NCBI RefSeq assembly: GCF_000498535.1 | Contig: NZ_AVGG01000019.1 | Coordinates: 62,001 to 126,000, forward strand | Length of the DNA: 64,000 bases | Direction of reading: 5' to 3' | Source: Flavobacterium limnosediminis JC2902 | GTDB taxonomy: Bacteria > Bacteroidota > Bacteroidia > Flavobacteriales > Flavobacteriaceae | In this document: positions 63,761-64,000 of the stretch, in pieces | How the letters are laid out: every line of letters begins with the position of its first letter | How positions within the stretch are numbered: the stretch's first letter is position 1 | Program-made: the position numbers and the translations under genes | The notes under the pieces: generated by a model | The model's input: only the letters and a program-made list of their open reading frames with translations | Database searches by the model: none | What the model was told of the DNA's origin: nothing

Positions 63761-63801
63761 AGTCGAAAGTCGTAAAGTCTTGACTTTTGACTTTCGACTT
63801 T
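63759..63801. repeat. AAAGTCG heptamer hairpin between divergent promoters
   Basis: Arms 63759-63779 and 63782-63801 pair over about 20 bp (one mismatch or bulge), built from AAAGTCG, AAAGTCG-like and TAAAGTC units. Additional AAAGTCGT copies precede the left arm from 63743. It ends exactly where the plus-strand -7 box begins. Confidence 0.75.
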
Positions 63802-63809
63802 TATCTTTG
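63802..63809 (+). promoter_or_regulatory. -7 box for methyltransferase gene
   Basis: TATCTTTG abuts the heptamer hairpin; ATG follows 30 bases later. Confidence 0.5.
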
Positions 63810-63839
63810 TATCTTCGCGCCTACTTTGTAAATGTCGTT

Positions 63840-64000
63840 ATGCTATTTCAAATCAAAGCCTATCTAAATTTCCTCTGGCACTCCAAAAATCAACATGGAG
63901 TGCATTCGCCGTTTGTGTATTCTTTGGTGACCAAATGCTTTTACGACAAGAAAATAAAACCGGAATACAAAATCCTGAAAGCATACCGCAACGCATTGCT
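63840..64000 (+). CDS. Class I SAM-dependent methyltransferase, 3' partial
   Basis: ATG at 63840 opens a frame that runs off the window: MLFQIKAYLNFLWHSKNQHG, then VHSPFVYSLVTKCFYDKKI. The HGVHSPFVYSLVTK segment is typical of a class I SAM-dependent methyltransferase in Flavobacteriaceae; only the N-terminal cap is visible, so motif I cannot be checked. A nearer-upstream ATG (63832) leads to an early stop. It is divergent from the SDR gene. Confidence 0.65.
   Translation, partial: MLFQIKAYLNFLWHSKNQHGVHSPFVYSLVTKCFYDKKIKPEYKILKAYRNAL

Overview
The window looks like chromosomal DNA of a Flavobacteriaceae bacterium (Flavobacterium or a close relative, Bacteroidota). Evidence: low GC; promoters of the Bacteroidota type (TTG, 17-23 bp spacer, TAnnTTTG); six secreted proteins with type IX secretion (T9SS) C-terminal sorting domains; a SusC/FhuE-style TonB receptor with a carboxypeptidase-like regulatory domain; BshC of bacillithiol synthesis; DUF4295; and an archaeal/eukaryal-type ProRS. 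No rRNA, CRISPR array, prophage, transposase or integrase was seen.

Layout. 0-11 kb: the end of a secreted SGNH hydrolase, a pRiA4b ORF-3-like protein, a free-standing S23 four-helix-bundle gene between inverted octamer arrays, NA37 nucleoid protein, a DUF3887 alpha/beta hydrolase, an outer-membrane barrel protein, a two-gene ABC exporter, and a large T9SS type B adhesin-like protein. 11-20.7 kb: housekeeping genes (typA, rpsT, three tRNA-Glu, proS, rimO, YfbU-like) with a Tyr/Gly-rich lipoprotein and an OmpP1/FadL porin. 20.7-26.8 kb, minus strand: a three-gene biotin-dependent acyl-CoA carboxylase operon, then a Cro/C1-like regulator paired with a cobalamin-binding radical SAM enzyme. 26.9-35.2 kb: an exact 21-bp-period repeat array followed by two giant T9SS type B proteins with nearly identical C-termini. 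35.2-43.4 kb: bshC, a SUMF1-fold protein, ndk, a siderophore receptor with PepSY partner, DUF721, a lipocalin-like lipoprotein and a serine hydrolase. 43.4-48.7 kb: ftsY, DUF4295, rpmG, rpmB, cinA, and an operon of DEDDh exonuclease, FAH-family hydrolase and Hpt protein. 48.7-64 kb: a delta-60 repeat T9SS protein, a 2-oxoacid dehydrogenase E2, GT2, an LRR protein, PhoX, a di-heme cytochrome c peroxidase, a barrel protein, an ABC-F ATPase (Uup type), a zinc-ribbon SDR, and the start of a methyltransferase.

The unexplained structure lies mostly between genes. It includes a 12-unit 21-bp array with one fully open heptad frame but no start codon (26917-27168); octamer arrays at three loci, two bracketing the S23 gene in opposite orientation; a hairpin-bearing interspersed element in three same-strand copies (18.4, 44.6 and 58.6 kb); a 42-codon relic of an ABC-F ATPase core (58416-58544); and a heptamer hairpin between divergent promoters (63.76 kb). 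All functional calls come from reading the sequence; no database search was run.
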